A stretch of DNA of 64,000 bases from Sipunculus nudus (taxonomy: Eukaryota > Annelida > Sipuncula > Golfingiida > Sipunculidae): the NCBI GenBank assembly GCA_026874595.1, contig CM049307.1, positions 43,530,362 to 43,594,361 on the forward strand, in the 5' to 3' direction. Made by a program: the position numbers and the translations under genes. The notes beneath the pieces were generated by a model. That model searched no databases. It worked only from the letters and a program-made list of their open reading frames with translations, and was not told where the DNA came from. The first letter of the stretch is position 1. Every line of letters begins with the position of its first letter. Positions 25,190-36,009 of the stretch are shown here, piece after piece.

Positions 25190-27412
25190 CAAGGGACCCA
25201 TGGGTCACAGCTCTCAGCTGAAGTTTGAAATTTATAGCAAATGCAAAATATGCAAAATATTCTATTGTAATGTTTTTCATATACACTGTATATCAGCATA
25301 TGAGAATCTAAGAGGAATGGGGCCCTCCAAATTGGTTATAGTAAAGTTCTAAATATTGTTACGGGGTGACATAAAAGCACACCACACTGTCTCGCTAGTG
25401 ATTCCTACTTTTCCAGCAAAGTGGTTGAAACACCGGACATGAACTCCACTAACAGGGGTTTGAATCCCGGATTGGCCCAGTATTTTCCCCCTGACAAATT
25501 TGTTTTTGTAACAGAGGGGGCTCATCCAACGTGACAGTATATCTTGTGGCCCAGGGAATAAGCTCACCAAAGTGTGACTCCTGGGATAATTAGTCTTGTT
25601 CTGATAGCAGAACGCTCTTATGAGGGGGTGTGTTATGAGGTGACATAAAAGCAGACTGAACTGTCTTGCTAGTGAAGCTTGCTTTTCTAGCTAAGCAGTT
25701 AGTACGTCGGCCTTGTGCACCACCAACATGTGTTCGAATCCGGGATCAGCCCAATGTTTTCCCCTGAGCAATTTGTCTTCTTAAACCATATATGATTGCA
25801 AAACTAATACTCTAACAAGACTGTCATGATGAAAAACAGCAAAAGCTTTGAGATACTGTGATGCATATGAAAATCTACAGATGGACAGGCAAGTGGACGT
25901 AATGGACTGATACCTTTATTTCACTTTCAAGGGAATAATGCATTTAAGTATATATTAAAGTCTGTTTTTGTTAGCATACCGGTATCCACTTTTTCCATTA
26001 AAAGTTTTTATCAGATTCATTTTTGTTATTTATAAGTTTTATAAATTTGTAATAAAAAAATATGAAACCAAAAGTTAAAATATCAGAATTCTAAGTGGCA
26101 ATCATTATTTAACCAGAGTTTAGCTCAAATCGGTTCATATTATGCATACACAATTATGCATGTATTACACATATATTTTATTATTTTTAAATCATAAATG
26201 TTTAAACTGAGTTTAAAAAAAATAATTCCACAACATGGCATCTTCAAGATTATTCCTTGAATCACTATTAAAAAATTTTGTTCATTGGAATTTTCAGTAC
26301 ATGCTTAATTTTATTCACCCAAATAATAGATTCAGTAAATTTGATAAAATTAAAACATCTTTTCAAATAAAGTATACACACTGTTGGTTGAATGAGAAAC
26401 AACAAAAATTTCATTGTGTTTATTACTATCTCAGCTATAATTAATTACTGGAATTAAAATTTAATTTCACACCTGGTGATGACTTTACTCTTCTGAAGTA
26501 AATAATTCCTTATCAGAAGAACATCCACACTTTCATAACAATACACCACTTTGTGGACACAAAGTGCCCTTTAATCATTGTAACCCTGGTGGTACAATAC
26601 AAAATCTAAAGTGCAGCATAGCCTAGCCTTGAGTGGGTTACATAACACAGGTAAAGGCTGTACTACTGGGTGGGCTTGACGTAAACAACACTTGACATGG
26701 TGTATGAAAACTTGAATAAAAGCTACTATTTTCAATCAATTCCTTTGAAATTTCAGATTTTAAAAGATTAAACCCTTATGTATAAATGCTGTGAAAATTA
26801 AATCAACAGTGCTTACAGGGAAAAAAATGTAGTGTGGGCAACGTTGGACAAATTTTAAGGTATTGATTTTTTTATTTATGCTAATAACTTACAAAATTTG
26901 CAAAATTTAGATCTAATTTTGTGTAAACAACTGAATCTTGATTAAATAAAGTTACAACCCTGAAAGAAGTCTCCAGCTTCAGCAATTCTCATGTTTAGTG
27001 AGTAAATATATTTCCTGATTTAATTTTAAAACTGCATTATGTTTGGGCCCATAACTTCAAAACAATACGCAATACTGATCTAATTTTTGGTAATTACATA
27101 GAAAATGTACGGTGAAATAAACATACTATATATGATCTAAAACAGATCAGTGGTTTTGATATTTGGCAGCCTTGAAGTGTAACAATGGCTTTTTTATGGA
27201 AAAACAGAGGTTTTTCCTTAATATATCGAAGGAACAAAGTCCTAGTGACACAATTTTCAGTATGCTAGGAGATTTTGGGGACATCTAACTGTATGCAAAA
27301 TTTTGGATTCATAAGCCCAACGGTTTCAAAACATGCCCTGTTAATGGACGGACAGCTTGCTAGCCAGACGACAAAAAAAAGACCACAACTATAGCTCAGT
27401 TGACTTATAGTT
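25190..27412 (+). mobile_element. Helitron-like repeat, copy B
   Basis: It starts CAAGGGACCCATGGGTCACA and ends near CTATAGCTCAGTTGACTTATAG, where the hairpin has decayed. The order of segments follows copy A: a GAGGAATGGGGCCCTCC phrase, AAAACAGCAAAAGCTTTGAG, a stretch near 26100 with TTATGCATACACA, then one TTTTGATATTTGGCAG module. It carries a 431-bp insertion at 25357-25787. Non-coding. Confidence 0.6.
25357..25787 (+). mobile_element. dimeric insertion with tRNA-like promoter boxes (SINE-like)
   Basis: Copy A shows the empty site (..TTCTAAATATATGATTGC..), so the inserted piece is exactly defined, with ATAT repeated on both sides (25353-25356, 25788-25791). It contains two related units starting GTTACGGGGTGACATAAAAG (25358) and GTTATGAGGTGACATAAAAG (25632). 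Each carries A-box-like (AGCTAAGCAGTTAGTACGT) and B-box-like (TGTTCGAATCCGG, GGTTTGAATCCCG) motifs in SINE spacing. A solo-LTR origin is a weaker alternative because it begins TGTTAC. No protein is encoded. Confidence 0.55.
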
Positions 27413-28504
27413 TAAATAAATTTTGTCATAACTACAAAACATTTTCATTTAATTGGTAAAGCCTTTATTCGTCATCATAGTGCAATTCACCCTTATACAT
27501 CAAAATCCATCATAAATTAGTAATTACATCAATATAAAATTTAACCTTGCACCACGAGAAGAACATTGATGGCCCCACTGCAAGCACCAGGTGGTGCCAA
27601 AGAGAAATAATTAAAACGTTTCTTGTGTGACTCCAATCAGCTGAGCTAAAAACGATTATGTATGTACATACAAAAAATCTAATCCTCTCAGAGATAAACA
27701 CAAAGTAAAGAACAGCATTCAAAGGGACCTTGCACAGCAAACAATCGTCAAGTCGACCTTAAATGTGGGTGGATTGATAGTTTCTTTATTATAGTCCATT
27801 TCACCACCTGCTGTCCACCTGTTTTTTGTAGATGATTTACTTAAAAGTTTATATTTTTCAATATTTTCCAAGTAAACAACATATGGAAGTGACAACCTAA
27901 TATGGCAGTTAAGAATTTTACAATAAATCCCTCGTTCATGTTTCACAACATTTTAGTCTCTTTTTCATGATCTGGCAGATATTGTGTGTCCCTCCATAAG
28001 TAGCCATCTTTGTTTTAGCTGGTTATATTTTTTAGAGTGTTTACATGAGATCATCCAATCAGCAGCTGTCAGTTGAGGCTGTTTTTGCATGTGACCAATG
28101 ACCTTGACCGCCATAAGTGGGTCTGATATGTTGTAAAATATAGACTGATTTCTCATATTTTCAGAAAATTCTGTTACTCAAATATGGCATCAGGTAGGAA
28201 TTTAGTTACCTAGTTGAAAATTAGGTTCTGTAATCCTCTCCTCTACACTATAATTGTTTCCTTTGAAATATACCTAATAAAAATCTTCATAGCAAAAAAC
28301 AGGTGGACATGAGGGGATGAAACGGACTATAATACCAATGTACATGTCAGACTATTCAGGGAGGTCAGTATATTTTAGGTGCTTATATACAGCAGATTTC
28401 ATGATAATATAGAAGGTACATAAAATAATCAAATAATAATCGATCATCAGTTGATTTTTCTCCAATCATCGATTATAATTATTAATACCGATTCCTACCA
28501 CTAA

Positions 28505-28544
<40 letters not shown>

Positions 28545-29040
28545 AATAAATAAACTACTAATCCTACCAAAAGGATCAGTAAGTTTAAGTAAGTATGGGC
28601 CCTTACTGCGTACTTTAAGTTTAAACCAAATATATAGATTTAAAACCATTTTAACAGAATATATCCTCTTCTTTCTGAAAGGGAAACCAAAAGATCAACG
28701 ACGACAACGACTACCCACGACATAGGCTTATACGTTATATTATTGAAGTTATACAAGTTATAGTTAAGTTGGGCGTGACCATTGCTTTTGTGGCGTGGTC
28801 TTCGCTTGTACTTTATTTCAATGCACATTAGAAATTGTTTGCATATTTACTATTCAGTTGTTTTCATCGCATTAGATTCTTCAATGTTTATATTTTAAAT
28901 TCTGTTTAAATATAAGTTAAAATTCCCATGTTAACCAGGACAACTTACTTTGACAGCTGCCAAGGGAACGCTCACTGCAGTGTTTACTGTTAGTTAGAGC
29001 TCAAAGGTCAAGGATGATAATGGAAATGGCAAAATACGAC
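27413..29040. other. no gene recognised; a Helitron-like end at 27635 and a (TA)n tract
   Basis: AATCAGCTGAGCTAAAAACG near 27635 is another family end. A (TA)n tract lies at 28507-28541. ATGGCATCAG followed by GTAGGAAT near 28183 has the form of a tiny first exon with a splice donor, but nothing confirms it. Confidence 0.4.
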
Positions 29041-29048
29041 GCATAGTC

Positions 29049-29830
29049 GGGTGGGTATAATTCGCTGATCAGCGCGCTGATCAGCGGTCGGCAGTATAAA
29101 ACGCTGATCAGCGCGCTGATCAGTCACCTTTAAATGACAGCATTGATTTGAGGCAAATTATCTCTCATACAGCAACCTCCGCCTATTTAGTGATTAAATA
29201 TGATTAAAAGACACCTTTCCTATCAGTATTACGTATTTACAAACATATGCATATATTTTAATTGTGTTCATAATTATACATGAAACGCAAGTTACCAGCC
29301 AGTGACTATTTCGCTGATCAGCGGCGCTGATTAGGAACCTTTCAATCCAAGCATTTATTTTAGACGAATTAGCCCCATATAACAACCTCCGACTATTGTG
29401 TGATTAAATATGATTTAAAGATATATATTCTATAAGTATTTCATATTATCAAACAACGAAAACACTTTAAATGTGTTACTTATTATGCATGAAACCTTTC
29501 TACCACCTATTTCGCTGATCAGCAAACTGCGCAATGCAATCGCTTGACGCTGATTAAGTGCTCATCAGCAATGACTTACGCATTACATGACTAGTATGAT
29601 ACCTCTCATCTGTGATTCTCTATAATGGTAACATAGAAACCTCTCAGTTGTTTTATTTAATTATTTCCTGTGAAAACCGAATGACTGCCAAAACATCGTA
29701 CCTTGTACAATTTACAAAAATCCGTTCCCCACAGGAGATATTAGCTGACAGTAAGGGGCGCTGCAGTAATTTTTTGGTAGATTTTCACCGGCCAGGTGAT
29801 AGAATTATAGCTGAGATTAAAACTAAGTTT
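29049..29830 (+). repeat. left inverted arm with palindromic headers
   Basis: The arm is built of about three degenerate units of 200-250 bp. Each is headed by the palindrome GCTGATCAGC (at 29064 and 29077, again at 29102 and 29115, then near 29313 and 29515). Shared phrases include ACAACCTCCG and GATTAAATATGAT. A 63-codon open frame here recurs in the other arm only because the DNA is repeated. Confidence 0.8.
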
Positions 29831-31148
29831 GAATGAATTAAAAAAATTTAATTAATTAACAATATCTTGCACATATATTTATGTGAAAATGCCACTAATG
29901 AACCAACAGCAAAATATTGTGGACTGTGGATTTTTTTCAATCGCTAATATTGTTTTTTAATTGATTTCAAAGTGGGTCTATATAGGAACTAGTAAGACAA
30001 CGTGTATTTTGATCAGACAAAAGTGAGATAAATTAATTAGAAGAAGGCATATTTAGTCGTTTTCCTAAAGAAACCGTAAAAAGATTTACAATTTAATGGA
30101 AGGGTCTTTCTACGAAAAACTTCCCATTTCAGCAGGTATACAGCATCTGAAAAATAACGTCTTAATATTTATTTTATGGAGTCTATTATAGCAATAAAAA
30201 TATAAACTACTAGTATATAAAATTTCTTTCAGCAGAGCAGGTACTTTCATGTTAAATTATAATTTTGGCTTAATCAATGCTCTCAATGTATCATCAGTTT
30301 CAACACTGCTACAGACATGCGCGGTCCCGCATAATTTATTTAGAACAAAATATGGAAGGTTCACAATTACGATGTATTGTATAATAAAAATATATATTTC
30401 AACCTTGTAAACTGCGTATTTTTAATGTGTTCCGGTTATATCCTAAAGCAAAATAAAACTGCAACCCACAGAAGGTATAAAATCCAATAAATTGAAGGGA
30501 AATTTATAGCAATCTTCCTCGGTCAATAAAAATGTTTGCGATAAAATCATTTTCTAATATATTTCTAAGTTATTTTATTTATTTCTTGAAATTATGCTTA
30601 TTTCAACATATAACGGTGCTGAAGAAGGAGAACTATGTTGAATTTAAATAAATGAAATAATTGGCAAAATTATTACTTAAAGCATGCAGATTTCTTTTAT
30701 AATAAATATTTAAAATGTTTTATATTTTATAATACCTAACACATTGTTCCCTATAAAAACGATGAAGTTCTGAATAACAATGCCATTGTAGAATTTAGAT
30801 ATTACATCTATCCTGTTACCTTATTGTTTCAACACCGTTCATCGACATTCACTACCGTTAAAAGGGGAAAAAAGGGGATGATTTTATATAGTGTTGTAAT
30901 TAAGTGTAATTACTCCTTCAACCTTTCTATAGTACTCAGTATATTTATGTTGATAGTGCATGCTGTTTTCCAAAACTATGAAAAGCATTCCTATATTCCA
31001 ATCTTTTTTGAAAAATATATAAGTAACGATGTTAAAGCAATAGATATGCGGACATTTTTACACAGTTGTGGAAATGTCCTGTTGTAAAATGAAAAAAAAA
31101 ATAAATACCGATAATGATGTTTTTGTGGAGTTATTCTTTGACGTTACT

Positions 31149-31151
31149 TCA

Positions 31152-31184
<33 letters not shown>

Positions 31185-31194
31185 ATATATATAA
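31149..31194. repeat. (AC)n(AT)n microsatellite inside the long-TIR element
   Basis: About 13 AC units followed by short AT runs. It is part of the AT-rich centre of the element. Confidence 0.9.
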
Positions 31195-31514
31195 GTGGGA
31201 TTAAAACAGGAGTAATTTATCAATATCGTGTTAAAATCGATCAAATCATCTATATAATGATGTTTAAAAAAATTCTGACGACCCACTTTTTAAATGTAAA
31301 AAAAGGGAAATATAAGAGGGATGTATAAAGAAACTTGTGAAAGTTTTTAAAGAACGATTATATTAAACATATGAAGAATGAAAGAATCCTTAGGCTACAC
31401 GTACAGTTCTTAATAAAAATAAGAGGATAATCAGTCTTTTAATGTGGCTATATACATTAACATTCTTAATTTTTGATAAATTCAAATTTTATATACATTC
31501 ATACTTATAGTGCG

Positions 31515-32278
31515 TATCTCAGCTATTTATCTTACCTGGCCGGTGAACACCTGACAACAAATTACTGCAGCGCCCCCTATACGGTTAGCTAATATCTCCG
31601 AGTGGTCGGTTGGGCACTAATATTTTAAAGTTGTATGAAGTAGTCTGGTATGGGCGATGTATTGGCTATCACTCGGTTTCACAGGATATAGGTAAAACAA
31701 CTGAGAGCCTTCAATATTACCATTATAGAGAATCACGCGTGACAGGTGTCTTTGTCAAGAAGTACGTAAATCATTGCCGATGAGCGATTGCGCAGTTTGC
31801 TGATCAGCAAAATAGTAGGTGGTAGAAAGGTTTCATGCATAATTAGTAACACATTAAACGTGTTTTCTTATGTTTGTAAATATTAAATACTTATAGAATA
31901 TGTATCTTTAAATCACATTTAATAACATAAAAGTCGAAGGTTGTTATATGGGGCTAATTTGTCTAAAATAAATGCTTGGATTGAAAGGTTCCTAATCAGC
32001 GCCGCTGATCAGCGAAATAGTTACTGGCTGTTAACTTGCGTTTCATGTATAATTATGAACACGATTAAAATATATGCATATGTTTGTAAATACGTAATAC
32101 TGATAGGGAAGGTGTCTTTTAATCATATTTAATCACTAAATAGGCGGAGGTTGCTGTATGAGAGATAATTTGCCTCAAATCAATGCTGTCATTTAAAGGT
32201 GGCTGATCAGCGCGCTGATCAGCGTTTTATACTGCAGACCGCTGATCAGCGCGCTGATCAGCGAATTATACCCTCCCC
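31515..32278 (-). repeat. right inverted arm
   Basis: Reverse complement of the left arm: the phrases TGACAGCATTGATTTGAGGC, ACATATGCATATATTTTAAT and GGAACCTTTCAATCCAAGC all recur when read on the minus strand. It ends with two paired GCTGATCAGC palindromes before the GCATAGTC flank. Similarity weakens toward the inner edge near 31515. Confidence 0.8.
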
Positions 32279-32347
32279 GCATAGTCAGTGTTTCAACGCC
32301 ACCTGCTTGAGGAATATCTGTGACCGCCAGACGGCGCCGTATATCAT

Positions 32348-32353
32348 GACTTT

Positions 32354-32396
<43 letters not shown>
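32348..32396. repeat. (CT)n microsatellite
   Basis: Poly-T then about 22 uninterrupted CT units, about 65 bp beyond the right flank of the long-TIR element. Confidence 0.95.
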
Positions 32397-32398
<2 letters not shown>

Positions 32399-32781
32399 CG
32401 TCCGCCAGGGTTCATGTGTGCGTTTTTGTTTGTTCAAAACATGACTCACGCAACCATGAATGGAACACCATAAAATTATCAGGACACCTCGGGAATGGGC
32501 AAGTGATGATCGAATTGATTAGATTTTTGTGTGGGTCCGGATTCAGGAAAGCCTTCTAAGAATATTCACCAATGAGTGTTCACATAGGCACAATTGAACA
32601 TGGGGATATGGGCAGAATAAGTGATTGCAAACACTTGTTGGGGAACTTATACCAATAATACGCACCAATGAACCTGGGAATATGAACCAATAAGCGATTA
32701 CCCCACATTAAGGACCGCTAACATGGCGGAGGCCTGCATTTTATTAATTTCTTCTTTAACTTTATCCCCTCTGTCCCTATA

Positions 32782-33258
32782 CTAGTTAGCTAAATCTTCG
32801 GCATATTGAATCCAAACGCAGTTGGCGCAGCCGCTCATACAACACGTGGTGGGAGTCACTGGTTGCGGCCAATTGTGGGTGTACAGAGAATAATATAATG
32901 TTAAAGGAGTGATTGCTGTGAATAGCCAGCTATTGTGTCCAGTCCCTCTGTGGTTTTGTTTGCCCTGAATTATAATCAGGTTTCTTTCACAAATCTTGTC
33001 CAGAGCTGTTTGTGTGTGGCTATTTTCATTACCTTTTTGAAGCTCTGAGTTATGTGATAGATAACGTACGTCTGCACCATCACTTGAGGCATCTTGATTT
33101 TTACATCTGAGCCAGGGCCATTGTTGCAGTCCTGCAGTCTGTTCGTTTTCTGGGGGAAAATACAAAATATGAAAACGTGTGAGTGCTTTTAAATGAAAAC
33201 TATAAACGTGATCACTGTTGTACAGTCTCTTGAATAAATTTGATGGTCTGAGGTACAT
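32782..33258 (-). CDS. OXLD1: OXLD1-like protein, two exons, early stop (possibly a pseudogene)
   Basis: Exon 1 is 33033-33258 and ends AAAAAG|GTAATG. Exon 2 is 32782-32858, begun by CAACCAG|TG. The phases agree (1 base plus 2). The join gives 100 residues ending PTTCCMSGCANCVWIQYAED then LAN. This is the oxidoreductase-like domain signature of OXLD1 (human: PTNCCMSGCPNCVWVEYAD), a small mitochondrial protein of poorly known function. The frame stops at 32782-32784 (TAG) just after the motif, yet continues beyond it as YRDRGDKVKEEINKM, which matches the helix expected there. The stop therefore removes roughly the last 40 residues seen in homologues. Either this is a decayed copy or a sequence error or polymorphism. 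The exon 1 start is tentative. Reading through the 174-bp intron also stays open, so an unspliced form cannot be excluded. Confidence 0.75.
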   Translation of the reverse strand: MYLRPSNLFKRLYNSDHVYSFHLKALTRFHILYFPPENEQTAGLQQWPWLRCKNQDASSDGADVRYLSHNSELQKGNENSHTQTALDKICERNLIIIQGKQNHRGTGHNSWLFTAITPLTLYYSLYTHNWPQPVTPTTCCMSGCANCVWIQYAEDLAN

Positions 33259-33334
33259 GTTTTTTGTTTATATCTTTTTTTGTCTAGCTGTCCTTTAGTC
33301 TATCTCTCAATCTTTCTTTATCTGTCACTAATGA

Positions 33335-33346
33335 TTCTCTCTCTCG

Positions 33347-33393
<47 letters not shown>
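33335..33393. repeat. (CT)n microsatellite with CG interruptions
   Basis: About 28 CT units with two CTCG interruptions near the start, about 75 bp upstream of the putative OXLD1-like start codon. Confidence 0.95.
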
Positions 33394-33397
<4 letters not shown>

Positions 33398-33707
33398 GAC
33401 TATCCAGTGTCATGGTGACTATTTTATTAGAGGATTTAAAACTACAAAACGGTATATATAATATAATGGTTTATCCCCATATAATGCACTGTAGTACATC
33501 AATCGGCCCTAAGTCCTATGTTATGTCTATCCATACGCCCCCGTCCATTGATGAACTCTGTCCAACGGATAAATTATATCAATGTATAGGACGTAGAGTT
33601 TTTGACCACAGTTCTGACACCTATACTCTTGACTTAGCTAACGTAGAGACAGAGACGGATACTGCATCTACTCAGGACTGTAGGCCTTCTCAAAATAACA
33701 GCTGTAA

Positions 33708-33983
33708 GGCAAAAAAAAAAAAAATATGGTTCTCTGGCACCGCCCGCGTCAATGTATCCCCCTATCAAAAATTGTTATTCTTATTTTTATTCATCTTTCA
33801 AAATGATGAAAAAATACAATTTTGATCAGATTTTACCTGTGTAGCAAAGTAATTATGTTATTATCATGCCTTTACCTAATCATGACATTTTTATCGAAAC
33901 ATAAAAAAAAGGTAAAAAAAAAAAAAAAAATTGCCCGCCCACACTGATTTAAAAAAGTGCCAGAGAACCATACCTTTTTTGCC
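33708..33983 (+). mobile_element. Harbinger-like MITE, copy 2
   Basis: Same family as 17365-17703: left end GGCAAAAAAA then ATGGTTCTCTGGCACCGCCC, right end GTGCCAGAGAACCATACC then a T run and GCC. It is flanked by the direct repeat TAA (33705-33707 and 33984-33986). The shared interior phrase ATGACATTTTTATCGAAACA supports common origin. It is shorter (276 bp) than the other two. Confidence 0.75.
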
Positions 33984-34144
33984 TAACAGTTTTTTTTATG
34001 TCTCTCACCTTTCCCAGAGTTGCCCACATGAGGTATCTGTACAGTCAGTGACTCGAGATGTTGCCAAACACAAGTTGAAGGATGTGACAATACAACGTCA
34101 ACTGGTCCGGTCATTTCATCATCGCGTTTAACCAACCTTATTGA

Positions 34145-35230
34145 AACAACTAAAGTACGGTTAGTCGACAAGCGACTATATACGCCATATCACAAAGGCA
34201 TGGGTAAAGTAAGGCATGGAATGTTCCTGACATTACATGACTCGTGATTTGTGGCATCAGTGATGCAAATTAAACTCCTCATATATTAGCAATTTTCACT
34301 AAAAACATGCAAGATTTCAGACCGAGACATCAATCCACTATTGGAGAAAAGTGCATCAATGTACTATATAAAAAAAGAACAGCAGGTGGCGGCACCTGTC
34401 TGGTGTACAACAAAGCTACCAAAGACGGATAAACATGCCAAATTTTCAGACTGATGCATCAATCCACTCCTCAGATATAAGCAATTTTTACCAAAAGCAA
34501 ACAGACGGATGGACGCCACGAAAGAAAAAACAATTGGAGATGGCGCCATCAGTCTTCAATACACGATGGAGGTTTCCAAGATCTATGGACATGCATAATT
34601 TCAGGCCAATACGCCAAATCGTTTCTGAGAAAAGGGCATTGATGTATTCTACGAAAACAGGTAGGTGGCGCCACCTGTCTGGTCTATAAGAAAACTCTCC
34701 AAGATGTGTGGACATGCCACATGTCAGACCCGTACATTGAACCTCACCTGAGATATGAGCAATTTTCGCCTGAAGCAAACATACGGATGAACACAACAAA
34801 AAAAAGAAACAATTTGAAGATGGCGCCACCAGTCTTGAATACGTGATGGAGGTATCCAAGATCTAAGTACATACACAATTTCAGCCTAACAGGATGAACC
34901 AATCACTAAGAGGAACAGATGGTAAACGCATGGATGGACGCAACGCAAAAATCATTGTAGGTGGCGCAACCAGTCTCGAGAAGGAAATGGAGAGATCCAA
35001 GATCTATACACATGCAGAATTTCAGCTGAATACATTGAACCACCCCTGGGATATGGTCTGTTATAAAAAAGACGCTTAGATTCATACTGCACAATAAGGA
35101 CTGCAGGTCGCGCCACCAGTCTTTGTTAGGCACAACTACATAGGCGAGCGAAAAACTGGTGTGGGTTTCGGAAAGATCTGTCCAATACAAGGGTCTCAGA
35201 GGAGTTCTCAGGAAACGAACGGCAGCGATA
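34145..35230 (+). repeat. array of about 125-bp GGTGGCGCCACC units, copy 2
   Basis: Units near 34385, 34535, 34660, 34815, 34960 and 35105 share GGTGGCGCCACCTGTCTGG or variants, a CCAAGATCTATGGACATGC phrase and a GAGATATGAGCAATTTT phrase. It begins with TACGGTTAGTCGACAAGCGA and ends near TTTCGGAAAGATCTGTCC, the same boundaries as the array at 24080-24900. Open frames through it, on either strand, are repeat artefacts. Confidence 0.7.
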
Positions 35231-35369
35231 TGCGATTTGTTATTTTTTTCATTTTAACAATTTAAAATAAAGAATATACTATTTTTATTTCATAATAACA
35301 AATCCAAATTTCTCTATTGCTATTTAATTTATACGGAGCCCGGGAGACGACATGGTGAAAAATATTTAT

Positions 35370-35965
35370 TAATTCGTGCGCACGAATTACTAATTCGTGC
35401 GCACGAATTACTAGGTGTGAAAAATATATTTCCAAGGTGGGAAAAATATTTATTAATTCGTGCGCACGAATTACTAATCCGTGCGCACGAATTACTAATC
35501 CGTGCGCACGAATTACTAATCCGTGCGCACGAATTACTAGGTGTGAAAAATATATTTCCAAGGTGAAAAAATATTTACTAATCCGTGCGCACGAATTACT
35601 AATTCGTGCGCACGAATAACTAATCCGTGCGCACGAATTACTAGGTGTGAAAAATATATTTCCAAGGTGAAAAAATATTTATTAATTCGTGCGCACGAAT
35701 TAATAATCCGTGCGCACGAATTACTAATCCGTGCGCACGAATTAGTAAATCGTGCGCACGAAATACAAGGTGTGGAAAATATATTTCCAAGGTGGAAAAA
35801 AATATTTATTAATTCGTGCGCACGAATTACTAATCCGTGCGCACGAATTAATAAATCGTGCGCACGAATTAGTAGCCAATGAGGATCGTTGTAACAAAGA
35901 GCTGGCTTAATTCTCATTAGTTAGTCCGTAAGTTAGTAATCCGTGCGCACGAATTATCAGCCAAT
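35370..35965. repeat. 17 copies of a 14-bp palindrome near the transposon end
   Basis: The perfect palindrome TTCGTGCGCACGAA or its variant TCCGTGCGCACGAA occurs in groups of 2, 4, 3, 4, 3 and 1. Copies are 24 bp apart within groups, and most groups are split by a spacer containing GGTGTGAAAAATATATTTCC. Clustered symmetrical sites just inside an inverted repeat are what transposase-binding iterons look like; function is inference. It is not a CRISPR: the units are symmetrical, the spacers are constant and the genome is eukaryotic. Confidence 0.9.
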
Positions 35966-36009
35966 GAAAAGCAGCCTGACTAGGCTTATATTTAGCAGTC
36001 AATGGCGAT

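Larger units (their letters stand above)
29049..32278. mobile_element. long-TIR DNA transposon, non-autonomous, 3.2 kb
   Basis: The element is bounded by a perfect 8-base direct repeat GCATAGTC (29041-29048 and 32279-32286). Its ends, GGGTGGGTATAATTCGCTGA and (reversed) GGGGAGGGTATAATTCGCTG, head inverted arms of about 750-780 bp that stay close to identical for long stretches. The roughly 1.7-kb centre is very AT-rich with only short unrecognisable frames, so no transposase is present. The 8-bp duplication would suit hAT and a few other superfamilies. The long arms resemble foldback elements. Superfamily left open. Confidence 0.85.

Noticed and set aside
25680-25750. Functional tRNA gene
   Set aside because: A- and B-box-like motifs are present but no cloverleaf stems form by eye, and the unit is duplicated inside a mobile insertion.
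29194-32132. Two nearly identical 63-codon frames (29194-29385 minus, 31941-32132 plus)
   Set aside because: They lie at mirror positions in the two inverted arms, so their similarity follows from the DNA repeat. No motif or codon-level conservation is evident.
35370-35965. CRISPR-like regular array of short palindromes
   Set aside because: The spacing sequence is constant, the units are symmetrical and tied to a transposon end, and the genome has introns and animal-type repeats.
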